Origin: a virus
Direction: 5' to 3' (one strand)
Length of the DNA stretch: 49,796 nucleotides
IMG/VR virus record: IMGVR_UViG_3300023284_001200
Span: 1 to 49,796 of that record
The translations under genes and the position numbers were made by a program. Under the pieces are notes generated by a model. It was given only the letters and a program-made list of their open reading frames with translations, made no database searches and had not been told where the DNA came from. Positions 31,495 through 38,922 of this stretch are shown in pieces; position 1 is the first letter of the stretch; each line of letters starts with the position of its first letter.

Positions 31495-34400
31495 ATTAGT
31501 TGTTTCCGCAGCATTTTCCATTGGCCTTTCTTTTTTAGGCGTACCATCTTCTGTGGGATGGCTCATAGGATCGTTTATTGGACTTATTTTATTTCCACAA
31601 AAAGGTACTCAACAATTTGGGCCACGTCTTGGAGATTTAACAGTTACAGCATCTACTTACGGGCAACCTATTACTCTTGCGTTCGGAACAATACGAATCA
31701 ATGGAAATATTATTTGGTCCACAGGTCTTATTGAAGAAGAAAATGTTGAAAATTTTGGTGGTAAAGGTTTTTTAACTCCTTCAAATACGTTGACGACATA
31801 CACATATTTTTCATCGTTTGCTGTGGGTCTAGCTGAAGGACCAGCAGATGATCTACTTCGTATTTGGGCTGATGGAAAATTAATTTATGATAAGACAGGA
31901 AAAAATCTTGATGTTTCTGTACCTGAATTAGCATTTCGATTTTATAATGGATCGGAAACACAAGTTCCAGATACGGCTTATGAAGCTGATATTGTACTTG
32001 TAACAGGAAATTCTAATGCCACTCCTGCACATCGGGGTTTAGCTTATATTGTTTTTGAGCGTTTTGATTTGTCGAATTTTGCAAATCGTATTCCCAATAT
32101 CACTTGTGAAGTAACATTTCAAGCTGTTGATAGTTTTCCAATAGATCAAATGGTTTTTATTTCAGGTGGTTTGGATGAAACGCCTGCTACCCTGTGGTAT
32201 GATCCGGCGCACAATAGGATCTATTGGGAAGATCTTGTAGGACCAACTGAGGGTTTAAGTCAGGCAGATTCAATTACATTCACTGAAACTAGGGAACAAT
32301 TAGAAGCGGATATGTTCCCATCACCAAGTCGTACTCTCGGTAACTTTGTTACAACAACGCCAGATTCTATTGGATATATTTTCACTGGGGCTAGTGGAGC
32401 TAGTATTGTTCGGGTTGATCCAAATTCTTTGACGGAGGTTGATTTCTTCGGAACCAGTGGTGTTGGTTTGAATTTTACGTCAACTCTTTTTGGTAGTTTA
32501 GCCCCTGGATTTTCTTCTTGGGTTAGAGCCATAAGTCCGACACTTGGGGATGTATATTTTTTATTGTGCATTGGAGGCGGGACATCAGCGCCCATACATG
32601 TTGGAGTCGTTGAAGTAAATGGCATGAAATATGTTTGGGATAGTCAAACGGTTGTTCATGCTATTGAAAGCGATACTGAAATAGAAGGATCTGTTTTTGG
32701 TAAAACTACTAGCTCTATTGCAGAAGGGTGGGTTATTTCAAGGGTATCTCATACCTCACTTAATATTTGGAAAATAAAAGTTCAGCATAATGCAGGATTT
32801 GAAAATGGTGCTTCCATTGGTGTTCAACTTGATTTAATTGAAAATATTACCGCAACTACAATATTTACATTAGTAGATAATACGTCAACTACATTTCATA
32901 GCGGTGCTTCGACAGGGGGAACTCCTACATCATTTGTTGTCTACGATCAAACAGATGATTCATTATTGTTTAGAGTTGCACCCACTGATGATTCCACTAC
33001 ACAATATTTAGTTAAATGGAGAGAAGATGATGGTGTTCTTTGGGTATCTCTTTTACCCGCAACACCTGTTGGTGCAGGTATTGGTATAAATCAATCTATT
33101 CTTGAGCATGGAACATTTGCTTATTTAGATTCCAGTATTGTTCATACTTATAATACAGCTACAGGCGACGTTGTGATTACTGCTGGATCTAATTGGCCCA
33201 CAGTCTCTATGAGCAATACCGGCGTCGGCATGGTCTATGACAGTAATGGCGATGTTTTAATGTATCCTAATAATCCGCCTGCTGAAATGAATAGAGTTTA
33301 TTTGAATAGAAGAACTGGTCAGGGTGTCACTCTTGGTAGCATCATTACAAAAATTTCTGAAAAATCTAATTTAGTTAAAAAGGATTTAAATGTAACAGCG
33401 GCTACTGATTTGGTTCCGGGTTACGCTATTGCGGCTCAAGCAACTGGTCGTCAGATAATTGAACTTCTTACCTTAGTTTATTTCTTCGATTTAGTTGAAA
33501 GCGAATACTTTATGAAATTTGTTCTTCGTGGTCGGGCTGTTGATGGTACGATTCTTGAAAAAGATTTGGCTGTGTTGGATAATGATACTGGAGAATTTAT
33601 TAAAGAAAATAGAACACAAGAATTAGAATTGCCGGAAAGGTTCAATGTTGTTTATATGGACCCCAGTCTTGACTATCAACAAGGTACTCAATTCGCAAAG
33701 AGAAGTGTTGAGCCTGTTCCAACTATGTTTTCTAGAAATGAATTGGGTGTAAATATTCCGGCAGCTTTTAGTGCTCAATTTGCCAAGCGGGCAGCAGAGA
33801 AGGCTCTTTATTCAGCGTGGAAAGAAAGACTTAATTTTGATATTAAAACATCATGGAAATTTTTAAAACATGATCCAACCGATGTGTTGGATATCACTTT
33901 AGATAATGGAACAAACTTTAGATCCCGAATTGCAAAATTTGATGTTGGAGCCGATTTTTCTATAGATGTCAGTACCTTATCAGAAGAGACGGCACAATAC
34001 TCGTCAACTGTTCTTTCCGATGGTGGTCAAGGTGTTCCTGATCAGCAAATACCCAGTGCTATAGCAACTAAACTTCATTTAATGGATATGCCTTTTCTTC
34101 GGGATGAGGATGATGTTGGTCGTGGCACATCCCGTTTGCATTATGCGATGGCCGATTATGGTTCAAATTGGCCTGGAGCGGGCTTATGGAAATCCACGGA
34201 TGGATCTATCTACAATTTTGTTAGTCAATCTTTCAATGAGGTTACTTGGGGTACAACAAGTGACGTACTAGGTGACACATCAAATCCTTTTACAAATGAT
34301 GAAACAAATTCAGTCACAGTGTTCTTAACTACAGGTGCTGCTTTATCTTCAGTCACCCAACTTGCCATGGTCAACGGAGCCAATCCAGCCGTTCTTATTA

Positions 34401-35035
34401 ATTCAAGCGGTGCGATTGAGATTTTTCAATTTAGGGATGTTGTTGCAAATTCGAATGGCTCTTTTACTTTGAGTGGATTATTAAGAGGACGACGTGGAAC
34501 CGAAAGTTTCACAGGCGGGCACGCGGCAGGAGAGACTTTTGTCTTTTTGGCGACAACCACACTTAGATTTGTAGATATGGGATTAGGTGAAATTTTAGCT
34601 TCAAGATCATTTAAGGCTGTTACATTTGGTACACTTTTTGAGTCGGCTCCAGTTACAGCTATTATCAGTCAAGGTAGAGATTTAAAACCTTATGCGCCAG
34701 TGAATGCTACAGCAATTGAAGATGGTAGTAACAATATTGATTTTGCTTGGGAGCGTCGAACACGGGTTGGTGGTGAATTAAAAGATGGTGGTGGTACTGT
34801 TCCATTGTCTGAAGATATTGAAGAGTATGAACTTGAAATCTTAGATCAACCAAGTCCAGGTGAAACTGTTTTAAGAACATTTACAAGCATCACGTCACCA
34901 GTAAAAGAATATTTGAATGCAGATATTATAACTGATTTTGGTTCAGTTCCTGCAACGATTGATATTCGAATTTATCAAGTGAGTGCCCAGGTTGGTCGTG
35001 GATTCACTTTGGAACATAACTTAGACGTTCAATAA
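31487..35035 (+). CDS. Tail tip / host-specificity protein (J-like, 1182 aa)
   Basis: A hydrophobic N-terminus (residues 5-35, AAFSIGLSFLGV and onward) leads into GDLTVTASTYGQPITLAFG, YFSSFAVGLAEGPADDLLRIW and GLAYIVFERFDLSNFANRIPNI. These are the hallmarks of the J-like/phage-tail family. Middle beta-rich domains (250-600) vary, and the C-terminal 300 residues resemble the tail-tip hub (QFRDVVANSNGSFTLSGLLR). It forms the central fibre and probably contacts the host receptor. Overlaps the NlpC gene by eight bases. Confidence 0.85.
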   Translation: MGRLVVSAAFSIGLSFLGVPSSVGWLIGSFIGLILFPQKGTQQFGPRLGDLTVTASTYGQPITLAFGTIRINGNIIWSTGLIEEENVENFGGKGFLTPSNTLTTYTYFSSFAVGLAEGPADDLLRIWADGKLIYDKTGKNLDVSVPELAFRFYNGSETQVPDTAYEADIVLVTGNSNATPAHRGLAYIVFERFDLSNFANRIPNITCEVTFQAVDSFPIDQMVFISGGLDETPATLWYDPAHNRIYWEDLVGPTEGLSQADSITFTETREQLEADMFPSPSRTLGNFVTTTPDSIGYIFTGASGASIVRVDPNSLTEVDFFGTSGVGLNFTSTLFGSLAPGFSSWVRAISPTLGDVYFLLCIGGGTSAPIHVGVVEVNGMKYVWDSQTVVHAIESDTEIEGSVFGKTTSSIAEGWVISRVSHTSLNIWKIKVQHNAGFENGASIGVQLDLIENITATTIFTLVDNTSTTFHSGASTGGTPTSFVVYDQTDDSLLFRVAPTDDSTTQYLVKWREDDGVLWVSLLPATPVGAGIGINQSILEHGTFAYLDSSIVHTYNTATGDVVITAGSNWPTVSMSNTGVGMVYDSNGDVLMYPNNPPAEMNRVYLNRRTGQGVTLGSIITKISEKSNLVKKDLNVTAATDLVPGYAIAAQATGRQIIELLTLVYFFDLVESEYFMKFVLRGRAVDGTILEKDLAVLDNDTGEFIKENRTQELELPERFNVVYMDPSLDYQQGTQFAKRSVEPVPTMFSRNELGVNIPAAFSAQFAKRAAEKALYSAWKERLNFDIKTSWKFLKHDPTDVLDITLDNGTNFRSRIAKFDVGADFSIDVSTLSEETAQYSSTVLSDGGQGVPDQQIPSAIATKLHLMDMPFLRDEDDVGRGTSRLHYAMADYGSNWPGAGLWKSTDGSIYNFVSQSFNEVTWGTTSDVLGDTSNPFTNDETNSVTVFLTTGAALSSVTQLAMVNGANPAVLINSSGAIEIFQFRDVVANSNGSFTLSGLLRGRRGTESFTGGHAAGETFVFLATTTLRFVDMGLGEILASRSFKAVTFGTLFESAPVTAIISQGRDLKPYAPVNATAIEDGSNNIDFAWERRTRVGGELKDGGGTVPLSEDIEEYELEILDQPSPGETVLRTFTSITSPVKEYLNADIITDFGSVPATIDIRIYQVSAQVGRGFTLEHNLDVQ

Positions 35036-35046
35036 GGATAAAAATA

Positions 35047-35436
35047 ATGGTTGACACACCAAATCTTGAAATAACTGAAGTTGCTACTGGTCAAAATCAA
35101 AAGGAAGCAACGATTAACAATGCCATCAATGATCTTGAGAATGCATTAACAGACACTGTTGATATTGATGTTTCAGCGGGTGATGTCACAGTTACTGATG
35201 ATCAGGGTCATGACAATATAGTGCTTGATGTTATTAATGCTACCGCAGCAACCCGAATTATAACTGTGCCGCAGTTTAAAAGATTGTTTGTGGTTCATAG
35301 CGATAGTGGTAATACACAGAGTATCACTGTGCGACGTGGCACTACGGATATTACTGGGTTAACATCTGGTCAAACTAGAATTTTTTACACCGATGGCTCA
35401 GCTAATGGGCTAATAGCTGTAACCGCAGCCGCATGA
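35047..35436 (+). CDS. Small tail-associated protein (129 aa)
   Basis: AAGGATAAAAATAATG ribosome site. The start (TPNLEITEVATGQNQKEATIN) is typical of short phage proteins placed after the tip gene, and the rest is beta-rich (TRIITVPQFKRLFVVHSDSG, SITVRRGTTDITG). This pattern recurs in tail-fibre tip or shaft modules. The gene end overlaps the lysozyme region. Probably a virion tip component. Confidence 0.6.
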   Translation: MVDTPNLEITEVATGQNQKEATINNAINDLENALTDTVDIDVSAGDVTVTDDQGHDNIVLDVINATAATRIITVPQFKRLFVVHSDSGNTQSITVRRGTTDITGLTSGQTRIFYTDGSANGLIAVTAAA

Positions 35437-35444
35437 GGTTTGCT

Positions 35445-35945
35445 ATGGCTTTCAAGCGTCTTAAAAAATTATTCTTTGGTAAAAAGAAGAAGAAGCGGGA
35501 AATTCGAACGCATGATCAGGGTGTGAAATTTATTCAATCATTCGAAGCGTTGAAATTGAAAGCTTATAAGGACAGTGTAGGAGTGTGGACCATAGGTTGG
35601 GGACACACTAGAGATGTTGAAAAAGGCGATAGGATCACCGAAGAAGAAGCTGAAAAATTTATAGTAGAAGATATTAAAGTTGCAGAAGCTGATATCAATA
35701 GATTTGTTGAAGTAGAATTAAGTGAAAACGAATTCTCAGCTTTGACTTCTTGGGTTTTTAATTTAGGTGGCGGTAATTTAAAAACGTCCACCATGTTAAG
35801 ACGACTAAACGAAGGTAAGAAAAAAGAAGCCGCCAATGAAATGCTCCGATGGGACAAAGCAAAAGTTGATGGACGAATGATTACGCTTCGGGGGCTAACA
35901 CGTAGACGTGAAGCTGAACGGATAATGTTTCTTACGGAGGATTAA
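35445..35945 (+). CDS. T4-type lysozyme / endolysin, GH24 (166 aa)
   Basis: ATG 35445 is six bases from GAGG (35435-35438); ATG 35433 in the same frame overlaps the previous stop. Catalytic Glu34, Asp43 and Thr49 sit with T4 lysozyme spacing (E-8-D-5-T) in FIQSFEALKLKAYKDSVGV and TIGWGHT. It cleaves the N-acetylmuramic acid to N-acetylglucosamine bond. The N-terminus is very basic (KRLKKLFFGKKKKKRE) with no signal peptide, so release probably depends on a holin. Followed by membrane proteins of the lysis cassette. Confidence 0.9.
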   Translation: MAFKRLKKLFFGKKKKKREIRTHDQGVKFIQSFEALKLKAYKDSVGVWTIGWGHTRDVEKGDRITEEEAEKFIVEDIKVAEADINRFVEVELSENEFSALTSWVFNLGGGNLKTSTMLRRLNEGKKKEAANEMLRWDKAKVDGRMITLRGLTRRREAERIMFLTED

Positions 35946-35947
35946 TT

Positions 35948-36325
35948 ATGTCTAGTTGGTTAGAAGGTAAAGCTAAAAAGATTACGTTGTATGCTGGAGC
36001 TGCTGCCGCAGTTTTGGCTGCTGGTGCGGGGTGGGTTTCTCTGGGCGGTCCCACCCCCGCCCTCTCTACCGATATTGAACAAGTCGAAGAGAGAATTGAT
36101 GAAGACAAGGACTACGGTTTGGAAACTCGTAGCATAATTTATAACGATAAATGGTTGCACTATGATCAGCGTATTGACGATGTAAATGTGAAGCTCGAAC
36201 AGAATCCCGATGATGAAGGTTTACGCGCTCTCAAACGTGTTTTGACTGAACAAAAATTTGATATTGAAATGGAACAAAAATCTATTCGGGATGAAAAAGC
36301 CGTATTGAAAGGTAATCTTGAATGA
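35948..36325 (+). CDS. Membrane-anchored coiled-coil protein of the lysis region (125 aa)
   Basis: GGAGG lies before ATG 35948. Residues 12-32 (LYAGAAAAVLAAGAGWVSLGG) form one membrane segment. The remainder is a charged coiled coil (residues 40-125). It is not a classical holin, but its place between endolysin and other membrane genes suggests a lysis or regulatory partner. Its stop overlaps the next ATG (ATGA). Confidence 0.6.
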   Translation: MSSWLEGKAKKITLYAGAAAAVLAAGAGWVSLGGPTPALSTDIEQVEERIDEDKDYGLETRSIIYNDKWLHYDQRIDDVNVKLEQNPDDEGLRALKRVLTEQKFDIEMEQKSIRDEKAVLKGNLE

Positions 36326-36537
36326 GCAATCCAGATCGCCCCGGCGATAATTGGACTATGCGCCGTCGATGGCTATTTGTTGTCATGGTTTTTTGCATGG
36401 CCATCATCACTTATTGCGTCGGCTGGGCAGATGATTCAGAGGTGGCTGAGACCGCTGTATCCATGGGCTTCTTAACTTTAGGTGCTAGTATTAGCACGTA
36501 TGTCTTTGGTTCTGCTTGGGAGTTTATAAGTAAATGA
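36322..36537 (+). CDS. Probable holin, two membrane segments (71 aa)
   Basis: Two hydrophobic segments are present: residues 17-34 (LFVVMVFCMAIITYCVGW) and 46-65 (MGFLTLGASISTYVFGSAW), with a basic RRR before the first. Small size, a position between endolysin and spanins, and ATGA overlaps on both sides fit a class II-like holin that makes the inner-membrane lesion. The family is not named; call rests on topology and context. Confidence 0.6.
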   Translation: MSNPDRPGDNWTMRRRWLFVVMVFCMAIITYCVGWADDSEVAETAVSMGFLTLGASISTYVFGSAWEFISK

Positions 36538-36929
36538 TGGGACTTGGAATGATTAAGCCAGCAATATACTTGGGTATTATTGTCGTAATACTTGGTGCTA
36601 TCTGGAAGTATACTGACATGGTGAAAGAAGGTGTTCGGGCTGAAATGCTTGAGCAACACGTAGGCCAATTGACCGAAATCAATGCCGAATGGAAGGAATC
36701 TTTAGAGGGATTTCAGGACACTATTTCCCAGCTCTCAGAGGTTCAGAGAGACGCAAATTCGGAGACACGGAGGCTCAATGACATATTCGGAAAACACGAT
36801 CTCAGGGCGCTTGCTGAAGCCAAACCTGGCCTTATTGAAACTCGGATTAATGCTGGCACTCTTAATGCTTTCAGCGTGCTCGAATCGGTTACTCGGGGCA
36901 ATAGCACCGATACCGGAGAGGCCCCCTGA
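36534..36929 (+). CDS. Inner-membrane spanin (Rz-like, 131 aa)
   Basis: An N-terminal membrane anchor (residues 8-23, AIYLGIIVVILGAIWK) is followed by a periplasmic coiled coil (residues 30-95). The outer-membrane partner gene starts inside it in the +1 frame, the classic Rz/Rz1 nested arrangement. Together they fuse the inner and outer membranes in the last step of lysis. This pair shows that the host is Gram-negative. Confidence 0.8.
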   Translation: MMGLGMIKPAIYLGIIVVILGAIWKYTDMVKEGVRAEMLEQHVGQLTEINAEWKESLEGFQDTISQLSEVQRDANSETRRLNDIFGKHDLRALAEAKPGLIETRINAGTLNAFSVLESVTRGNSTDTGEAP

Positions 36930-37200
36930 GTTCATTGCGTTGCCATTGCCCGATCCGTATCAGGCAGCTTCATTTCAAGGTCAGCCTTTTGTCGTATTGA
37001 CTCCTGAAACGGTTCCTTTAAATGAAGAGTATGAGCCTGAACGAGAACAAATTTTTGAAGGAATCAATTGGGTATATTTTGGTATCACGCCAGAGAATTA
37101 TGAAGTGTTATCCCGTAATCAGGCAGAAGCTTTAAGATGGGTCAAGGAAGCGATGTGGCGTCTTCAATACTATGCTAAAGAAGATGTGTTTGATAAATAG
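36778..37200 (+). CDS. Outer-membrane spanin lipoprotein (Rz1-like, 140 aa)
   Basis: Read in the +1 frame relative to the inner spanin. A signal peptide with hydrophobic stretch (LALLKLGLMLALLML) ends in the lipobox LSAC with Cys34. After it come Pro-rich residues (PIPERPPEFIALPLPDP), as usual for Rz1. The C-terminal 90 residues extend past the inner-spanin gene and are longer than in lambda Rz1. The exact start may be a later ATG near 36850. Strong functional call from lipobox and nesting. Confidence 0.8.
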   Translation: MTYSENTISGRLLKPNLALLKLGLMLALLMLSACSNRLLGAIAPIPERPPEFIALPLPDPYQAASFQGQPFVVLTPETVPLNEEYEPEREQIFEGINWVYFGITPENYEVLSRNQAEALRWVKEAMWRLQYYAKEDVFDK

Positions 37201-37221
37201 TGAAGAAATAGGATACCTGTT

Positions 37222-37578
37222 ATGGAACTTGATTATATAGTTCTTGGTGGAATCTCTACATTAATAATTAGAGAAATACATAGATTTTTTAAAGAAAGGG
37301 ATCAAACAATTATCTGGCGAAAAATTGATGAATTATATGGTTGGCATAAAGAATATGATGATTTGGGAATTGATAAAAAAGTAATGGATTTATGGGATTG
37401 GCATAGTGTTGTGGATGAAGAAGGTGTAAAAATTTGGTATGTACGTAAAAGTTTGGAAACAAGTATCGAAAAATTGGCCGATAATATTAGCAAAATGACT
37501 GAGATTTTAACAATTATGCATCAACAACAAAGTGCTATTACAGAACATCTTAAAAATATTAATAAAACATCAAGTTAA
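37222..37578 (+). CDS. Membrane-anchored helical protein at the end of the rightward unit (118 aa)
   Basis: The N-terminus (residues 3-18, LDYIVLGGISTLIIRE) is weakly hydrophobic and may anchor the protein. The centre contains WDWHSVVDEEGVKIWYVRKS and the C-terminal part is a coiled-coil-like helix. From memory this W-H-x-x-x-D-x-x-G-V-x-x-W-Y-V-R pattern recurs in small phage proteins near lysis genes. It ends one base before the convergent leftward gene. Function unknown. Confidence 0.6.
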   Translation: MELDYIVLGGISTLIIREIHRFFKERDQTIIWRKIDELYGWHKEYDDLGIDKKVMDLWDWHSVVDEEGVKIWYVRKSLETSIEKLADNISKMTEILTIMHQQQSAITEHLKNINKTSS

Positions 37579-37579
37579 A

Positions 37580-37870
37580 TTATACTCTTAAAATAAACTT
37601 TCCCATTCTAAAGCCACCTGCATCTCTGGTGTTAATTGCTCTGTAATTCTTTATAGATTTTTCATCTACTTGTTGAATGTAAACTATTTCATCTATGATA
37701 TCCAAAGCATTAGCATATATTTCCGCGTGACATTCATTTTTGGTCATTAAAGTTACCAGTTCATGGAGAGAATTAGTCAGTAGTAGGAGTTTTCCCACTG
37801 GACTGTTAGCTGTTTGGATATCTGGTCCTATAAATCCATCTCTGACTAAATTAGCTTCCATGATCAACAT
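37580..37870 (-). CDS. Small protein, unknown (96 aa)
   Basis: The last gene of the leftward unit. A mostly helical protein (SPVGKLLLLTNSLHELVTLM, NALDIIDEIVYIQQV) with no motif. The ATG at 37870 lies within the end of the upstream gene; ATG 37861 is an alternative. The stop codon is separated from the convergent rightward stop by one base. Function unknown. Confidence 0.6.
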   Translation of the reverse strand: MLIMEANLVRDGFIGPDIQTANSPVGKLLLLTNSLHELVTLMTKNECHAEIYANALDIIDEIVYIQQVDEKSIKNYRAINTRDAGGFRMGKFILRV

Positions 37871-38150
37871 CCAGTCTATCTAATTCTTTTTCATATTTGT
37901 CGATAGCTTTTTCAAATTCTATTTCTATTGCTTTAACAAGTTCTTTATTAAGCGCCGTAGTGAGTGGATGTCTATGTCTATCAATGGCCCATAATTCATC
38001 GTCACCCATTGAATCAGAGTGATGAATACTAATTCTTAATTGTTTATGTTTGTCATCATCTAGGTGTTGTAAGGAAAATACACCTCTAGCCAAGGCATCT
38101 CGTTCTCTTAATAAATTATCTATGTGACTCAATTGTTGTCTAGTTAACAT
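37851..38150 (-). CDS. Helical charged protein (99 aa), unknown
   Basis: AAGGA seven bases before the ATG. It contains helices (SHIDNLLRERDALARGVFSL, ALNKELVKAIEIEFEKAIDK) and a His-rich central stretch (RISIHHSDSMGDD). No family recognised. It precedes the preceding small gene in the leftward operon with a 20-base overlap. Confidence 0.6.
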   Translation of the reverse strand: MLTRQQLSHIDNLLRERDALARGVFSLQHLDDDKHKQLRISIHHSDSMGDDELWAIDRHRHPLTTALNKELVKAIEIEFEKAIDKYEKELDRLDVDHGS

Positions 38151-38162
38151 AATTCAATCCTT

Positions 38163-38588
38163 TCAATATGACTCACTTAAAAATTTGGTTAAATCTTCAT
38201 AGTCGTTTGTTACTAAATCAACCATCCGGTACATCAATTCGGGCTCTCCATCGCTCAATAATATGGCTGTTCGCTTACCCATTCCGATTGCGTAACCCAG
38301 TTCAAGGTGAGCTGATCGACCGCACGGCATAACAAGTACACAAGCATCGCATTCTTTAAGAGCTTTGAAGTCTTGATGAAAACCCATGTCGGCAATGGGA
38401 TGATTTAGTTTTTCTTTGAATTGTTCTGGAGTCCATTCTTGCCAATTAGGATCTATATCCGACCATTGAAAAGGTCCGTTTGTGGGATGTTTAAAATCAT
38501 AAACCAAATGTTTTTCAATAATTCTTAAAGCTTTTACAATATGTTCTTGTTGTGCATTTCTCCAAGATGACGCTACATATATTTTCAT
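38163..38588 (-). CDS. Nucleoside deoxyribosyltransferase-fold protein A (141 aa)
   Basis: GGGAG before ATG 38588. The pattern MKIYVASSWRNAQQ, then CDACVLVMPCGRSAHLELGY with AIGMGKRTAILLSDG is the fold of nucleoside 2-deoxyribosyltransferase-like enzymes: the S-x-W-R-N start binds substrate and the conserved Glu in HLELGYA is the catalytic acid. Such enzymes cleave or exchange bases of deoxynucleosides or nucleotides. Neighbouring RNR supports a role in nucleotide metabolism. Exact substrate unknown. Confidence 0.75.
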   Translation of the reverse strand: MKIYVASSWRNAQQEHIVKALRIIEKHLVYDFKHPTNGPFQWSDIDPNWQEWTPEQFKEKLNHPIADMGFHQDFKALKECDACVLVMPCGRSAHLELGYAIGMGKRTAILLSDGEPELMYRMVDLVTNDYEDLTKFLSESY

Positions 38589-38589
38589 C

Positions 38590-38922
38590 TTATAATCTCC
38601 CTGCTAAACCTAATTGTCTAATTTCTGTAGTCATGTTTTTTTCCAAGAAGAATTGTAAAGCATTGTTCATTCCTCTGGACATTCCAAGATCAGTGTAAAA
38701 CGCAATAAGATCGGCATGTTTTGCCCATGCAAAACCCGCATCAATTCCTAACTGTCTTTCTTCTGGAATAGTGTCATCAAGAATATTTTCCTGTGTATAT
38801 AAGAGATGTGATGCTATAGGAGCTTCACCACGTTTTAATGAATCTGCCATGCACCAACGCGCATATAAAAGATTACGATCAACATCACCCGCGTATGGAC
38901 TTTCTATAACGACCAATTTCAT
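38590..38922 (-). CDS. Nucleoside deoxyribosyltransferase-fold protein B (110 aa)
   Basis: ATG 38922 overlaps the RNR stop (TGATG); GTG 38931 would also be possible. ESPYAGDVDRNLLYARWCM and PIASHLLYTQENILDDTIPE with FYTDLGMSRGMNNAL match the small DUF7768/DUF4406-like relatives of deoxyribosyltransferases. Lies between RNR and another fold relative. May modify a deoxynucleotide or base. Function inferred only. Confidence 0.7.
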   Translation of the reverse strand: MKLVVIESPYAGDVDRNLLYARWCMADSLKRGEAPIASHLLYTQENILDDTIPEERQLGIDAGFAWAKHADLIAFYTDLGMSRGMNNALQFFLEKNMTTEIRQLGLAGRL

